Source: UBA2266 sp964406945 (GTDB lineage: Bacteria; Planctomycetota; Phycisphaerae; Sedimentisphaerales; Anaerobacaceae). Taken from it: a stretch of DNA of 64,000 nt. Shown here in pieces: positions 15,744-24,958 of this stretch (position 1 is its first letter; every line of letters starts with the position of its first letter). The position numbers and the translations under genes are program-made. The stretch is taken from positions 1 through 64,000 of the forward strand of contig CAYOTO010000003.1 in the NCBI GenBank assembly GCA_964406945.1. The letters run 5' to 3'. The notes beneath the pieces were generated by a model. It did not search any database and was not told where the DNA came from. It worked only from the letters and a program-made list of their open reading frames with translations.

Positions 15744-16856
15744 TCACTGCTGTGCGGCTTTAGGCGCCGGCAGGGGGAAAGGCGACGCCCGCTTTACGCC
15801 GCCGGCAGTGCCGTATTTGACATTGAGTTTGGAGGCCAGCAGGCCCGGATTGGACTCACTGCCGAACAGTGCATTGTATTCCTGCTGAATAGCCGACAAA
15901 TCCTGCCTCTCGATCGCTCGACGTATGCCGCTTCGCGGTGTGCCCAGCAGTTTGCCGATGCTTTTGTCCTCGACTTCCACCATCACCGAGGCCAGATCCC
16001 GCTTCTGCTGGGGGCTCAAAACCTGCTCGCCTTTAACGTATCGCTCCATCACATATGCGAGCAACTGACCGAACCGGTTGCCGAGGCTTGCTTTGCTCAC
16101 GCTGGAGGTAGAGGCCGCTATTCTGTCCGCCAGCAGCATGAGTATCTTTGCATCGATCAATTCTTCTTCCACGGTCCAGGTTGCATAGCTTCTGATCCGC
16201 AAATCCGCAACTTTGAGCAGGAGTTCTTCACCTTGCGGGATGCGTATACCGCCGCCGTATTGAGCCATTAATCCGAGGACCTGGGCGTCTGCCTTATCGG
16301 CGGCCTGCTTCATAGCCTCGGCTGCGGCTCTTGCGATCTGGCTGTTGGCCGTACCTCCGGAGTTCAGTTTGCTTAACATTTCCGGGTTTGCTACGCAGTG
16401 GGTTGCCCAGTATTGAACCACGCTGCGCGGATCCTGGAGCATCTGCACCGCCATGTCGAGAAGTTCCACATCACCGAGCGCATCGATGAGAATCAGCAGA
16501 TTCATCCGGACCTTTACCTGTCGATTCGGCTGCAGCCGGTTTGCCAGGTTGAATCCCGCTGCAATGTAATTCTGTGCTGACTCTATGAACTGCTGCCTGT
16601 ATTGAGCCCGTTGCGAACGGCTCATGCTTACAATGGTTCCTCGCAGGGCGGCAATCGAAGAGAAATCCGATGTCTGCGCCAGTTCGGTAATCGCGTCTTT
16701 TACGAAAGTATCTATAACCTGCAGATCGCTCTGCTCAAGAACGCTTTTATTCCGAACTCGCTGAATCTGGGTTGTATCGACAGCCGCACACGGTAGAATC
16801 GCCCCGAAAAGCGCTGTAACCGCGGCAGCAGCATAGATAATCCGTTTATTCCTCAT
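15744..16856 (-). CDS. secreted helical-repeat protein of unknown function
   Basis: This 370-aa protein starts with a signal peptide (NKRIIYAAAAVTALFGAILP, cleavage near AVD). The mature part is nearly all helix, with HEAT-like elements such as KVRMNLLILIDALGDVELLD and MAVQMLQDPRSVVQYWATHC, and ends with a Pro/Ala-rich tail. No catalytic motif is visible. The ATG at 16856 is chosen because the signal peptide begins there; the frame extends further upstream to 16958 without protein-like character. No family name is offered. Similar exported repeat proteins of unknown role are frequent in planctomycete-like genomes (recollection, not tested). Confidence 0.72.
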   Translation of the reverse strand: MRNKRIIYAAAAVTALFGAILPCAAVDTTQIQRVRNKSVLEQSDLQVIDTFVKDAITELAQTSDFSSIAALRGTIVSMSRSQRAQYRQQFIESAQNYIAAGFNLANRLQPNRQVKVRMNLLILIDALGDVELLDMAVQMLQDPRSVVQYWATHCVANPEMLSKLNSGGTANSQIARAAAEAMKQAADKADAQVLGLMAQYGGGIRIPQGEELLLKVADLRIRSYATWTVEEELIDAKILMLLADRIAASTSSVSKASLGNRFGQLLAYVMERYVKGEQVLSPQQKRDLASVMVEVEDKSIGKLLGTPRSGIRRAIERQDLSAIQQEYNALFGSESNPGLLASKLNVKYGTAGGVKRASPFPLPAPKAAQQ

Positions 16857-17125
16857 GATCGATGTAGACTCCGAACCCAATCGGCTTAGATTAGAAAGAC
16901 AGCACCTGCTTGTGTGCTCAATATTACCCAGATTAACGAAAATAACGCATTTTGTCAAGCTAATTCACCCGTTCAGGCGTTGGACGAGTGCTTCTGCCGA
17001 CTTTTAAAAGCCGCATCCCGCTGACCGCCGATAAGCGTGAACACTCATGCAAGACCGCGCACCGGCGGGCTGGAATCAAAAACGGCTGCGCGGGTGCAGC
17101 GTATATACAACAGGAGATTGAGATT

Positions 17126-18562
17126 ATGACTGAAACAGAGTTGGTTAGAGTTGATCCATTCAGGCTTAAAATTCCGCAAAGCGGGCAGATGGTAACAGAG
17201 CCTACCGTTTATGCGTCGAGTTCTATCGACCTCGAGCCGAAGGCCGTAAGTCAACTCCGAGATGCGGCCTCTTTGCCGACTGCTTACAGGGCGCTTGCGA
17301 CCGCCGATATTCACGTCGGTTTCGGAGTGCCTATTGGCGCCGTTATCGGACTGCAGAACGCAATAATGCCTCCGGCCGTGGGATACGACATCAACTGCGG
17401 TATGCGTTTGCTGCATACGCCGTTTCAGAAAGGACAGATTGATACCGACAAAATTGCAGAGTCTATCGCCCGCGACGTGCCTCTCGGAGAGGGCATGTCA
17501 AATGTGGTTTTTAACCGCGAGCAGTTTCATAAGATCATCAAACGAGGCGTTCCGGCGCTGAGCGAGATCGCTGGCAAAAGCAACCACAGAATGTGGGAAG
17601 CGTTCGACCACGAAGAACTGACGGAAGATTGCCGCAGGATCGAAGAGGGGGGCTCGATGGACGCCGACCCGGAATCCGTTCCGAATCCGGCTGTTGAAAA
17701 GGGTCGTTCGCAACTGGGCACCCTCGGCGGAGGTAATCATTTCATTGAAATCCAGTACGTCCAGAAGATTTTTGACGGCCATCTGGCCGCAGAGTTCGGC
17801 CTTTCACAGGGGCAAATCACGGTTATGGTGCACTCCGGATCGCGAAGATTCGGATATGAGGTTGCAGACTATTACATGGATGTTGCTGCAAGACGACCGG
17901 ACATGAAAGACAGGCGAAAAATGCTCGCATATCTGCCGGCCGACAGCAAAGAGGGCAGGCGATACATAGGCGCTATGCACGCAGCGGCTAATTTTGCATT
18001 CACGAACCGCCACATCATGGCTATGCTGGTCAGAAGGTGCTTCAATCGGATGTTCGGCCCGACTCCGTTGAAGCTGATATACGACGTTACGCATAACATG
18101 GCAAAGCTCGAAGTCCACGATGGCCGCGAATTGTGGGTCCATAGAAAAGGTGCAACACGGGCCTTCGGCCCCGCTCAGATGAAAAACACGCCTTTTGCGG
18201 GCATCGGTCAGCCGGTCATCACGCCCGGCTCAATGGGCACTGCAAGCTATCTGATGGTTGGAACCGGCGATTCGGCCGAATCGCTCAACTCCGTGAATCA
18301 TGGAGCCGGCCGTGTGATGAGCCGAAGTGCCGCACTCGGCAAAGTCCGAAGGGGAAAAGTCATCACGCCCGCCCGGATTGCCGATGATGAGTTTAAGCGC
18401 AGTATGGCCGGCATAAAGCTAATTGCCGGCAATAAACGCAAAGTGAAAGAGGAAGCGCCGGGTGCGTACAAAGACATCGACGAAGTCGTCAGAATAGTCG
18501 TCGAATGCGGCTGGGCCAGGCGGGTGGCCAGACTGGTTCCCCTGGCTGTGCTCAAAGGCTGA
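17126..18562 (+). CDS. rtcB: RtcB-family RNA-splicing/repair ligase
   Basis: This 478-aa RNA ligase joins 2',3'-cyclic phosphate (or 3'-phosphate) and 5'-OH RNA ends using GTP and Mn(II). Visible family motifs include PPAVGYDINCGMRLLHTPF (metal-binding Cys91), LGGGNHFIEIQ (about residue 195), VMVHSGSRRFG, YDVTHNMAKLE, HRKGATRAF (the His that becomes guanylylated, about residue 345) and GSMGTASYLMVG. An AGGAG at 17112-17116 supports ATG at 17126; the frame opens earlier without homology. Archease and the RtcR regulator are not adjacent. The 269-bp gap upstream (16857-17125), facing a divergent gene, presumably contains both promoters, but no element is clear enough to list. Confidence 0.95.
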   Translation: MTETELVRVDPFRLKIPQSGQMVTEPTVYASSSIDLEPKAVSQLRDAASLPTAYRALATADIHVGFGVPIGAVIGLQNAIMPPAVGYDINCGMRLLHTPFQKGQIDTDKIAESIARDVPLGEGMSNVVFNREQFHKIIKRGVPALSEIAGKSNHRMWEAFDHEELTEDCRRIEEGGSMDADPESVPNPAVEKGRSQLGTLGGGNHFIEIQYVQKIFDGHLAAEFGLSQGQITVMVHSGSRRFGYEVADYYMDVAARRPDMKDRRKMLAYLPADSKEGRRYIGAMHAAANFAFTNRHIMAMLVRRCFNRMFGPTPLKLIYDVTHNMAKLEVHDGRELWVHRKGATRAFGPAQMKNTPFAGIGQPVITPGSMGTASYLMVGTGDSAESLNSVNHGAGRVMSRSAALGKVRRGKVITPARIADDEFKRSMAGIKLIAGNKRKVKEEAPGAYKDIDEVVRIVVECGWARRVARLVPLAVLKG

Positions 18563-18731
18563 AAAACACCCTCGGCTGATCGTCGCATGCCGGCCGGCAA
18601 ATGCGAACAATTAGCCGCAAAATGGGTAAAACAAGCAACAAATCGTTGCATTTGTCGCCCGCTTTCTTATGCTATTTGCTGGAAATGCTGGCTCCCGGAG
18701 CGAGTTTAAGGAATTTATCGGAAAGGTCCAG

Positions 18732-20027
18732 ATGTCCAGGATTGCCTTTTGTCTATTATTGTTCACGTTTTTTCTGCTGGCTGGTGCCGGTTGCGAACCT
18801 CAAAAGCAACCGACCGAGCCGGGTAAGATTGAATCCGAAGATGTTGACCACACCGCAGGCGAACCAGCCGATATAGCTCAGGAGCCCGCCGAACCAAATG
18901 CTCCTCAAACAAACGAAATCGCTACTGAACAGCCCGAAGAACCAAACGAGCCCGAGCAGTCGACACAGGCGAATGTGCCCGAAGCCGCAACTGCGGCCAT
19001 GAACGATGTAAATGATGTGCAGCCGGATATCCCAGAGCCGAACGGTCCTATAATTTCAGAGCCGAATGAGGATACGTCAATCCCGGACTCGAATACTCCT
19101 GCGCCGGTTGAGGATGTGAATGAGCCAACCGACGTTGAGGCTGTTACCGAGCCGAATGATACTTCTATTTCCGCCGCGGTTGATGCTAATGAAACTGCAG
19201 TCGTAAATGTCGAGCCGGTCGAACCTAATATTCCCGTGGAGCCCAACAATGCTGCTGAGCCGGACGACGCTTTCTGTAAGCGGTTCACCGATTTCTTCGA
19301 TACTTACGTCAACAGCAAAGGCCTCGTGGACTATCAGTCGCTGAGACGGCATCGTTTGCAGCTCAAAAAGCTGCTGGACGAATTCGATGAACTCGATCGT
19401 GATGTCTACAAAGACTGGGCGCAGGATCAACAGATGGCATTCTGGATCAACGCCTACAATATGAATCTCCTTAACATCATCGCCCAGAACTATCCCATTC
19501 AGGCTTCACGGTGGTTCCGTCTCATTTACGGGCCTAACAGCATAAGACATATCTCCGGCATAGAGACCGATTACAAGTTCATGGTCATGCGGGAAGAATT
19601 CACTCTTCGACAGATCCGCGAAAAGATATTCCGCGGGCAATTTAACGATCCGAGGGTTTTCCTGGCATTGTCTATGGCCTGTATGTCCGGTCCGCCGCTC
19701 AGGGATGAGCCTTATTGCGGCCGAAAGCTCGACCGGCAGTTGGATGAGCAGGTGAAGGATTTCCTTTCCGAGGCCCGTTCGTTCGAGGTTGACGCGGTCG
19801 ATGGCGAGGTCAGGCTTAATGCGCTGTTCCAGGCCAATGATCTCGGCAAGTACTTACTCGAGAAATATGCAACCGACAGAAAATTCAAAGATCACGGACC
19901 GGAAATGCGGGCCGTGCTGAACTTCATCAGCAAATATGTACCCGAAAATGTCGTCTCGTACATGGAGACCGGCAATTACTCCGTAAGATTTAGCAAATTT
20001 GACTGGACAGTCAATCACCAGCCTTGA
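18732..20027 (+). CDS. DUF547 lipoprotein with a long EPN-rich linker
   Basis: This 431-aa protein has a lipoprotein signal (RIAFCLLLFTFFLLAGAGC, lipid-modified Cys near residue 21). It then has about 150 residues of low-complexity sequence dominated by Glu, Pro, Asn, Ala and Thr with repeated EPN units (for example EPNAPQTNE, EEPNEPEQ, EPNDTS). From about residue 180 comes a DUF547 domain: FFDTYVNSKGLVDYQSLRRH, MAFWINAYNMNLLNII, and a cysteine/His-containing core (LALSMACMSGPPLRDEPYC). DUF547 is related to papain-like/transglutaminase-fold proteins, but the role is unknown. The acidic linker suggests display away from the membrane. The gene is 78 bases upstream of metK on the same strand. 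Confidence 0.85.
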   Translation: MSRIAFCLLLFTFFLLAGAGCEPQKQPTEPGKIESEDVDHTAGEPADIAQEPAEPNAPQTNEIATEQPEEPNEPEQSTQANVPEAATAAMNDVNDVQPDIPEPNGPIISEPNEDTSIPDSNTPAPVEDVNEPTDVEAVTEPNDTSISAAVDANETAVVNVEPVEPNIPVEPNNAAEPDDAFCKRFTDFFDTYVNSKGLVDYQSLRRHRLQLKKLLDEFDELDRDVYKDWAQDQQMAFWINAYNMNLLNIIAQNYPIQASRWFRLIYGPNSIRHISGIETDYKFMVMREEFTLRQIREKIFRGQFNDPRVFLALSMACMSGPPLRDEPYCGRKLDRQLDEQVKDFLSEARSFEVDAVDGEVRLNALFQANDLGKYLLEKYATDRKFKDHGPEMRAVLNFISKYVPENVVSYMETGNYSVRFSKFDWTVNHQP

Positions 20028-20105
20028 CGACTTGGCCAGGGCGGGCCTGTTACCAGCCTCTGCCGCCGACCAGAGGACAAGCAAATTGAAAGGAAAAAAG
20101 AACAA

Positions 20106-21326
20106 ATGGCAAAGATGACCAACTGTAACTCATCGACTGAAAGCGGGGTTCATTATTTCACCAGCGAATCAGTTACGATGGGCCACCCCGACAAAGTTGC
20201 AGACCGCATTTCCGATTCAATCCTCGACGCTATGCTCGCCCAGGACCCGACAAGCAGAGTCGCCTGCGAGACGATGGTGACCACGGGCCTTGTGGTCATT
20301 GCCGGCGAGATTACAAGCAGTGCCGTCGTTGATGTACCGGCCGTTGCACGCCAGGCCATCAGAGAAATCGGCTACACCAGACCGGAGTTGGGCTTCGACG
20401 CCGACAACTGCGCAGTCATGGTCGCCCTGGACAAGCAAAGCCCCGACATTTCCCAGGGGGTTACGGCCGGCCAGGGGCTGCACAAAGAACAGGGCGCCGG
20501 TGATCAGGGGCTTATGTTCGGCTTCGCCTGCAAGGAAACCCCGGCCCTGATGCCAATGCCAATACACCTGGCTCACAAGCTCACCCTTCGCCTGGAGAAA
20601 CTTCGTAAGAACAAGAAACTGCCCTGGCTGCGTCCGGACGGCAAAAGCCAGGTCACTGTTGAATACGAAAAAGGCAAACCCAAACGGATTCACACCGTCG
20701 TTATAGCCACCCAGCACGATCCCGGCATCTCCCATAAGAAGCTTTGCAGGGAAATTGTCAACGAGGTCGTAATGCCCGTGCTTCCCAAGCGGCTGGTCGA
20801 CAAGGATATCATCTTTCACATAAATCCCACCGGCCGCTTCGTAATCGGCGGCCCCAAAGGTGATTGCGGCCTGACGGGAAGAAAAATCATTGTAGATACC
20901 TACGGTGGTCGCGGCAGCCACGGCGGCGGCGCCTTCAGCGGCAAAGACCCCACCAAGGTCGATAGAACGGCAAGCTACATGGCGAGGTATATCGCGAAAA
21001 ACCTCGTGGCCGCAGGACTGGCCGACACATGTGAACTGCAGTTGTCGTACGCCATCGGAGTTGCCGAACCCATCAGCGTGCTCGTCGATACCGAAGGCAC
21101 CGCCAGATTGCCGGAAGACAAGCTCAGCGAAATAGTCCGCCAGATCTTTCCGCTTACACCCGACGGCATGATAAAGCACCTGAAGCTGGCCCGGCCGGTA
21201 TTTACCGAAACCTCGCACGGCGGCCATTTCGGAAGAAAGGGCGAGGACTTCACCTGGGAAAAGACGGATATGGCGAACAAACTCAGAAAAGCCGCAGACC
21301 TGCCTGCCAAAGGCAAGAAGAAATAG
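20106..21326 (+). CDS. metK: S-adenosylmethionine synthetase
   Basis: This 406-aa enzyme makes S-adenosylmethionine from ATP and methionine. The diagnostic blocks are VTMGHPDKVADRISDSILDA (residues about 23-42), GAGDQGLMFGFA (about 131-142) and the P-loop-like GGRGSHGGGAFSGKDPTKVD followed by RTASYMARYIAKNLVAAG. The length is standard to slightly long, with a Lys-rich tail. AAAGGAAAAAAG just upstream serves as SD. No SAM riboswitch signature was recognised in the 78 bases before it. Confidence 0.97.
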   Translation: MAKMTNCNSSTESGVHYFTSESVTMGHPDKVADRISDSILDAMLAQDPTSRVACETMVTTGLVVIAGEITSSAVVDVPAVARQAIREIGYTRPELGFDADNCAVMVALDKQSPDISQGVTAGQGLHKEQGAGDQGLMFGFACKETPALMPMPIHLAHKLTLRLEKLRKNKKLPWLRPDGKSQVTVEYEKGKPKRIHTVVIATQHDPGISHKKLCREIVNEVVMPVLPKRLVDKDIIFHINPTGRFVIGGPKGDCGLTGRKIIVDTYGGRGSHGGGAFSGKDPTKVDRTASYMARYIAKNLVAAGLADTCELQLSYAIGVAEPISVLVDTEGTARLPEDKLSEIVRQIFPLTPDGMIKHLKLARPVFTETSHGGHFGRKGEDFTWEKTDMANKLRKAADLPAKGKKK

Positions 21327-21334
21327 AACTTTCC

Positions 21335-21454
21335 CCCACAGAATTTGTGGGTAACTGAAATAATTGTAGTTGCATAAGTGAAACTATCGAGGCTCATTAA
21401 GCCCCTTTTGCTCCAGAGCCGAGGCAGATGCCTGGGCGGTTGCCCCACAAATTC
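21335..21454 (+). ncRNA. candidate structured RNA downstream of metK
   Basis: GAATTTGTGGG (21341-21351) is perfectly complementary to CCCACAAATTC (21444-21454), an 11-bp closing helix. It encloses several local hairpins: GGCT/AGCC (21391-21403), AGGC-AGAT-GCCT (21422-21433) and GGGC-GGTT-GCCC (21434-21445, partly competing with the closing helix). An alternative small hairpin CCCACA/TGTGGG (21335-21351) competes for the 5' strand, so switching is conceivable. A strong terminator follows at 21506. It matches no RNA family I can name. It could be an independent small RNA or an mRNA 3' structure. Confidence 0.35.
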
Positions 21455-21505
21455 CGTCGAAGAGCCAAATAGAAAGCCTTCAGACTGTTACACAATGCAC
21501 AAGGC

Positions 21506-21530
21506 AAAGCCCCCGATTAGAGGGGGCTTT
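21506..21530 (+). terminator. intrinsic terminator for metK and the candidate RNA
   Basis: AAAGCCCCC (21506-21514) pairs perfectly with GGGGGCTTT (21522-21530) across a 7-base loop. On the plus strand it is followed by CTTTATGG, and on the minus strand by T-containing sequence. It can serve metK and possibly act bidirectionally with purH, which converges on it. Confidence 0.8.
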
Positions 21531-21540
21531 CTTTATGGAA

Positions 21541-21569
21541 ACGGGAGCCTGTTATAAGCAGGCTCCCGT
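21541..21569 (-). terminator. stem-loop at the end of purH
   Basis: ACGGGAGCCTG (21541-21551) and CAGGCTCCCGT (21559-21569) form an 11-bp perfect stem with a TTATAAG loop, 34 bases after the purH stop. On the minus strand the stem is followed by TTCC rather than a full T-tract, so it may be a terminator or an mRNA-stabilising structure. Confidence 0.6.
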
Positions 21570-21602
21570 GAGTGCACTTTTTGTGACGAACTGAGGATGT
21601 AA

Positions 21603-23213
21603 TCAGTGCTTGAAGTGCCGTTTGCCGGTAAAGACCATTGCGATGCCGTGTTTATCGGCGGCCGCAACCACTTCATCATCCTTTTTCGAACCTCCCGGCT
21701 GAACGATCGCCGCCACGCCGGCTTTTGCAGCATTGTCTACGTTATCCGGGAAGGGGAAGAATGCATCGGACGCCATTACACAGCCCCTGGCTTCGTCGCC
21801 TGCCTGTTTCATCGCGATAAGCCCCGATTCGACCCGGTTCATCTGCCCGGCGCCGACGCCGACGACTTTGCGTTTCTTAACCAGCACAATCGTATTGCTC
21901 TTGGTATGCTTGGCCGCCAGCCAGGCGATTCGAAGGTCTTCGAGCTGTTCGGCGCTGGGTCTGGCCTTGGTCGGGTAAGTCAGCGCTTCGGGCTCCCAGC
22001 CGGCCAAATCCCGCTGCTGAAGCAACAGCCCGCCGACCACGCACCTTACATCGAATTCACCGCAGTCTATATTCGATCGATCTATCGGCCCGGTTTCCAC
22101 CAGCCTGACTCTGCTGCCCCAGCTTTTCAGTGTTCTGATCAGTTCGACCGCTTCGGCGGTAAACTCCGGAGCGATGATAACTTCGGCGAAAAAGCCTCCG
22201 GCGCCGCGGGCCTTGCCGAACCTGCTGTAGGATTCCATGATTGTGCGGGCTAGTTCCAGTTCGACTTTGCGGTTTAACGCGACGATTCCGCCGAACGCAC
22301 TGACGACATCCCCCTCGTACGCCTTGCGGTATGCCTCACAGATATCGTCGTCGATTGCGCAACCGCAGGGATTGAGGTGTTTGACCACGACAGCCGCCGG
22401 CTCTTCGAACTCTTTGACAAGCTCGAATGCCGCATTCGTATCGAGCAGATTGTTGAAGCTGATCGGCGTTCCGCCTTCGAGCAGTTTGCCGCTGCTGACC
22501 GAGGTTTCACCGCTTGCCGCCAGCTTATAGAAGGCGCCTGCCTGGTGGGGATTCTCGCCGTAGCGAAGTTCGGCCTCCTTCGAAGCGGCTATGGCCAGCT
22601 TTCCGGGGAATGTCTCACCGGCTCGGCCGTTCAGGTATTTTGCAATGGCCGCATCGTACGAAGCGGTCAGCGAGAACGCGGCTCGAGCGAATTCGGCCCT
22701 CAGATCACCACCTACGGCCCCGTCGTTCTTTTGCATTTCGTCTATAACCCGGTCGTATTGATCCGGGTCGGTCACAACCGTAACAAACTTGTGATTCTTG
22801 GCTGCCGAACGCAGCATGCTTGGCCCGCCTATATCGATATTTTCAATAGCCTGGGCAAGCGTACAGCCTTCTTTGGCGATTGTTTGCTCGAACGGGTAAA
22901 GATTCACACACACCAGATCGATCGGATCTATACCGTGCTCGGTCATTGCCGCGACGTGCTCGTCATTGTCGCGCAAACCAAGCAGCCCGCCGTGTATTTT
23001 GGGGTGCAGAGTCTTAACACGGCCGTTCATCATCTCCGGAAAACCCGTAACCGACTCGATGCCGACCACGTCGACTTCCGCCTCGGCCAGAGCTTTTGCA
23101 GTGCCCCCGGTGCTGATTATTCTTACTCCCATGCTGCTCAGCTTGCGGGCGAAATCAACAACGCCCGTTTTGTCCGAAACACTCACAAGAGCAGTTTTTA
23201 TTTTCACCTCCAT
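21603..23213 (-). CDS. purH: bifunctional AICAR formyltransferase/IMP cyclohydrolase
   Basis: This 536-aa enzyme catalyses the last two steps of purine (IMP) synthesis. The N-terminal IMP cyclohydrolase (MGS-like) domain occupies residues 1-190 with ALVSVSDKTGVVDFARKL, RIISTGGTAKAL and GRVKTLHPKIHGGLLGLRD. The C-terminal AICAR transformylase has AVVVKHLNPCGCA, containing the catalytic Lys-His pair, and near the end SDAFFPFPDNVDNAAKAGVA and QPGGSKKDDEVV. It is complete at normal length. It lies 91 bases after a beta-propeller gene on the same strand, possibly cotranscribed though functionally unrelated. Confidence 0.96.
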   Translation of the reverse strand: MEVKIKTALVSVSDKTGVVDFARKLSSMGVRIISTGGTAKALAEAEVDVVGIESVTGFPEMMNGRVKTLHPKIHGGLLGLRDNDEHVAAMTEHGIDPIDLVCVNLYPFEQTIAKEGCTLAQAIENIDIGGPSMLRSAAKNHKFVTVVTDPDQYDRVIDEMQKNDGAVGGDLRAEFARAAFSLTASYDAAIAKYLNGRAGETFPGKLAIAASKEAELRYGENPHQAGAFYKLAASGETSVSSGKLLEGGTPISFNNLLDTNAAFELVKEFEEPAAVVVKHLNPCGCAIDDDICEAYRKAYEGDVVSAFGGIVALNRKVELELARTIMESYSRFGKARGAGGFFAEVIIAPEFTAEAVELIRTLKSWGSRVRLVETGPIDRSNIDCGEFDVRCVVGGLLLQQRDLAGWEPEALTYPTKARPSAEQLEDLRIAWLAAKHTKSNTIVLVKKRKVVGVGAGQMNRVESGLIAMKQAGDEARGCVMASDAFFPFPDNVDNAAKAGVAAIVQPGGSKKDDEVVAAADKHGIAMVFTGKRHFKH

Positions 23214-23304
23214 ATGAACTCCTTCTCCGTAAAAAAGTAGGCTGCTGCAATTTGTGCCCGACTTGCCTGGTGGGCTTCAACTGCTGTAGCTTTAAATAAC
23301 CGCA

Positions 23305-24408
23305 TCACTTCGCCGGCTGCAAACATGCCACCCGTCCGCGCTCGCCGGCTACAAAAATCCGCTTTCCTGTTACGTTACTGGCATTCAGATGAACCGCGGC
23401 GAAATTGACCGAGCACAATTTTCTGCCGGTTGTGTTGTCCATTACGACCATCGTGTTCTCGTCGCTGATTACGTAGGCTTTGCCTGCCGCCTCGGCGAGC
23501 AGATCGACTCCTTCTCGCACTGACCACTTTCTGCGTCCGCTGTTTCTGTCAATAGCGGTCAATCCCTTGCCCCGGCCGTACTGGTAAACAAAAGACTCCG
23601 TAACCCGAGGTCCAACTTCCAGCGGCGAGTCCATCTGGCATTTCCAGATCATCGCGCGGCTGTCGGCGTTTCGCACATCCACACGATATACGTTTGTATC
23701 CTCACAGGCGAAAAACAAGCTGTCGCCGTCCTTAACAATCGGTCCTACGATTCCATCGCTGACCTTAAATTGCCATTGTCGGATAGGTTTGCCGGCGGCG
23801 ACGCTTATCAGATATCCGGAATTCGTGCCGTACATTACCGACTGCTCGTCGGCCACGATGTACTGGATTCTGGATTCATCAGGAGCCCCGGCCTGAAAGA
23901 CCCGAACCATGTTATCCGCTTTCAGGGTGTGAACCCTGTTGTCGACCGCTCCCACGTAGTAGAAGTCGCCATTGCGCGCCACCGGGCACACTATCCCGTA
24001 GTCGAGACGGTGCCTGCGGCGTTCGACGCCTGTGCCTGGTTCGATTTCGTAAATTGTATTGCCGATCACCGAAATCAGTGTTTTGTCATACAAATCCAGC
24101 CCAAGCAAAGGAAAGCCCTTCGGGGCTACCGGCTTGGCGAACACCACCTTGCCGGTATCGTCTTCCATCGAAACCATGTAGTTGTTGTTCGACAGGGCGT
24201 AGACCCGCTCGCCCACGAGAGTCAAATTCTGCAGTTTCTCACCCGGTCGGATGGGCAGATAACTCTGCCACACGATTTTCATGTTCGCGTGTTCGAGCAA
24301 CGCCGGCGATATCAGCCAGTCGGATTCTTTTTCCGCTGCACCGGTGGAATTGATCTCAACGGCCGGCATAATAAGCAGGGCAAGAGCTAGTTTTAAGGTT
24401 CTGTGCAT
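23305..24408 (-). CDS. secreted PQQ-like beta-propeller protein
   Basis: This 367-aa protein has a signal peptide (RTLKLALALLIMPAVEINST). The rest shows repeated beta-propeller blades of the WD/PQQ type, for example DDTGKVVFAKPVAPKGFPLL, YDKTLISVIGNTIYEIEPG, DSLFFACEDTNVYRVDVRNA and IDRNSGRRKWSVREGVDLLA. Such BamB-like propellers act as scaffolds or sugar/quinone-binding secreted proteins. PQQ binding cannot be shown and no heme or metal motif is evident. The C-terminal VTGKRIFVAGERGRVACLQP completes the last blade. Confidence 0.8.
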   Translation of the reverse strand: MHRTLKLALALLIMPAVEINSTGAAEKESDWLISPALLEHANMKIVWQSYLPIRPGEKLQNLTLVGERVYALSNNNYMVSMEDDTGKVVFAKPVAPKGFPLLGLDLYDKTLISVIGNTIYEIEPGTGVERRRHRLDYGIVCPVARNGDFYYVGAVDNRVHTLKADNMVRVFQAGAPDESRIQYIVADEQSVMYGTNSGYLISVAAGKPIRQWQFKVSDGIVGPIVKDGDSLFFACEDTNVYRVDVRNADSRAMIWKCQMDSPLEVGPRVTESFVYQYGRGKGLTAIDRNSGRRKWSVREGVDLLAEAAGKAYVISDENTMVVMDNTTGRKLCSVNFAAVHLNASNVTGKRIFVAGERGRVACLQPAK

Positions 24409-24469
24409 GTCCGATATTCCTCACAAAGGCTTCTATTCATCACCACAACCGGCACATCTGTTGCCTTTT

Positions 24470-24763
24470 TCAGGGCAGATCAACGTGGTTCGACAGGTCC
24501 ACGCCGTGCTCGGCCTCGAATTCCTTCATTTCTTCAATGCGTTCAATGTCGTCCTTAATGCGGTTTACCAGCTTGAAAATGTAAGGTTTGCCCGCAAGCC
24601 TGTTCCGCAGATCGTCCAGCATGGGCTCCCAACTGCCGCCATATAGCTGCGCCTTCAAGACGACCAGCATGCGGTGTTCGTCGCTGAGGTCCGCAACGTA
24701 ATCGCTGACAGCTTTCTTCACCGAAGCCCCTGCCTTATCATTGTTTCCGACGTGCTGAGCCAT
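24470..24763 (-). CDS. 97-aa helical protein of unknown function
   Basis: The proposed start is ATG at 24763 (AQHVGNNDKAGASVKKAVSD); the longer frame upstream is Arg-rich and not protein-like. The product is acidic and mainly helical (YVADLSDEHRMLVVLKAQLY, DDLRNRLAGKPYIFKLVNRI, DDIERIEEMKEFEAEHGVDL). No signal peptide, motif or family is recognised. It is 61 bases upstream of the beta-propeller gene on the same strand. Helix-rich composition suggests a small cytoplasmic protein or adaptor. Confidence 0.55.
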   Translation of the reverse strand: MAQHVGNNDKAGASVKKAVSDYVADLSDEHRMLVVLKAQLYGGSWEPMLDDLRNRLAGKPYIFKLVNRIKDDIERIEEMKEFEAEHGVDLSNHVDLP

Positions 24764-24958
24764 ATATGCATACCTCGCCCCGTCGTAACTGCAAAATACG
24801 GGCCATTGTCTGCGAATCCTAACCCGCACCCTGCCAAAATGCAATGTTTTTTCCCAAAATAGCCTCTCAGACGCCGCTGAAGACATCTGCCTGGCTGCGG
24901 GCATTCCATGCGGGCCGACTCTTCTGTTTCCTGCGTATTCCAGGCGTCTCCAGTGCTC

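Noticed and set aside
20028..20105. Possible SAM riboswitch upstream of metK
   Set aside because: Only 78 bases are available and no SAM-I, SAM-II or SAM-IV-like core or terminator was recognised.
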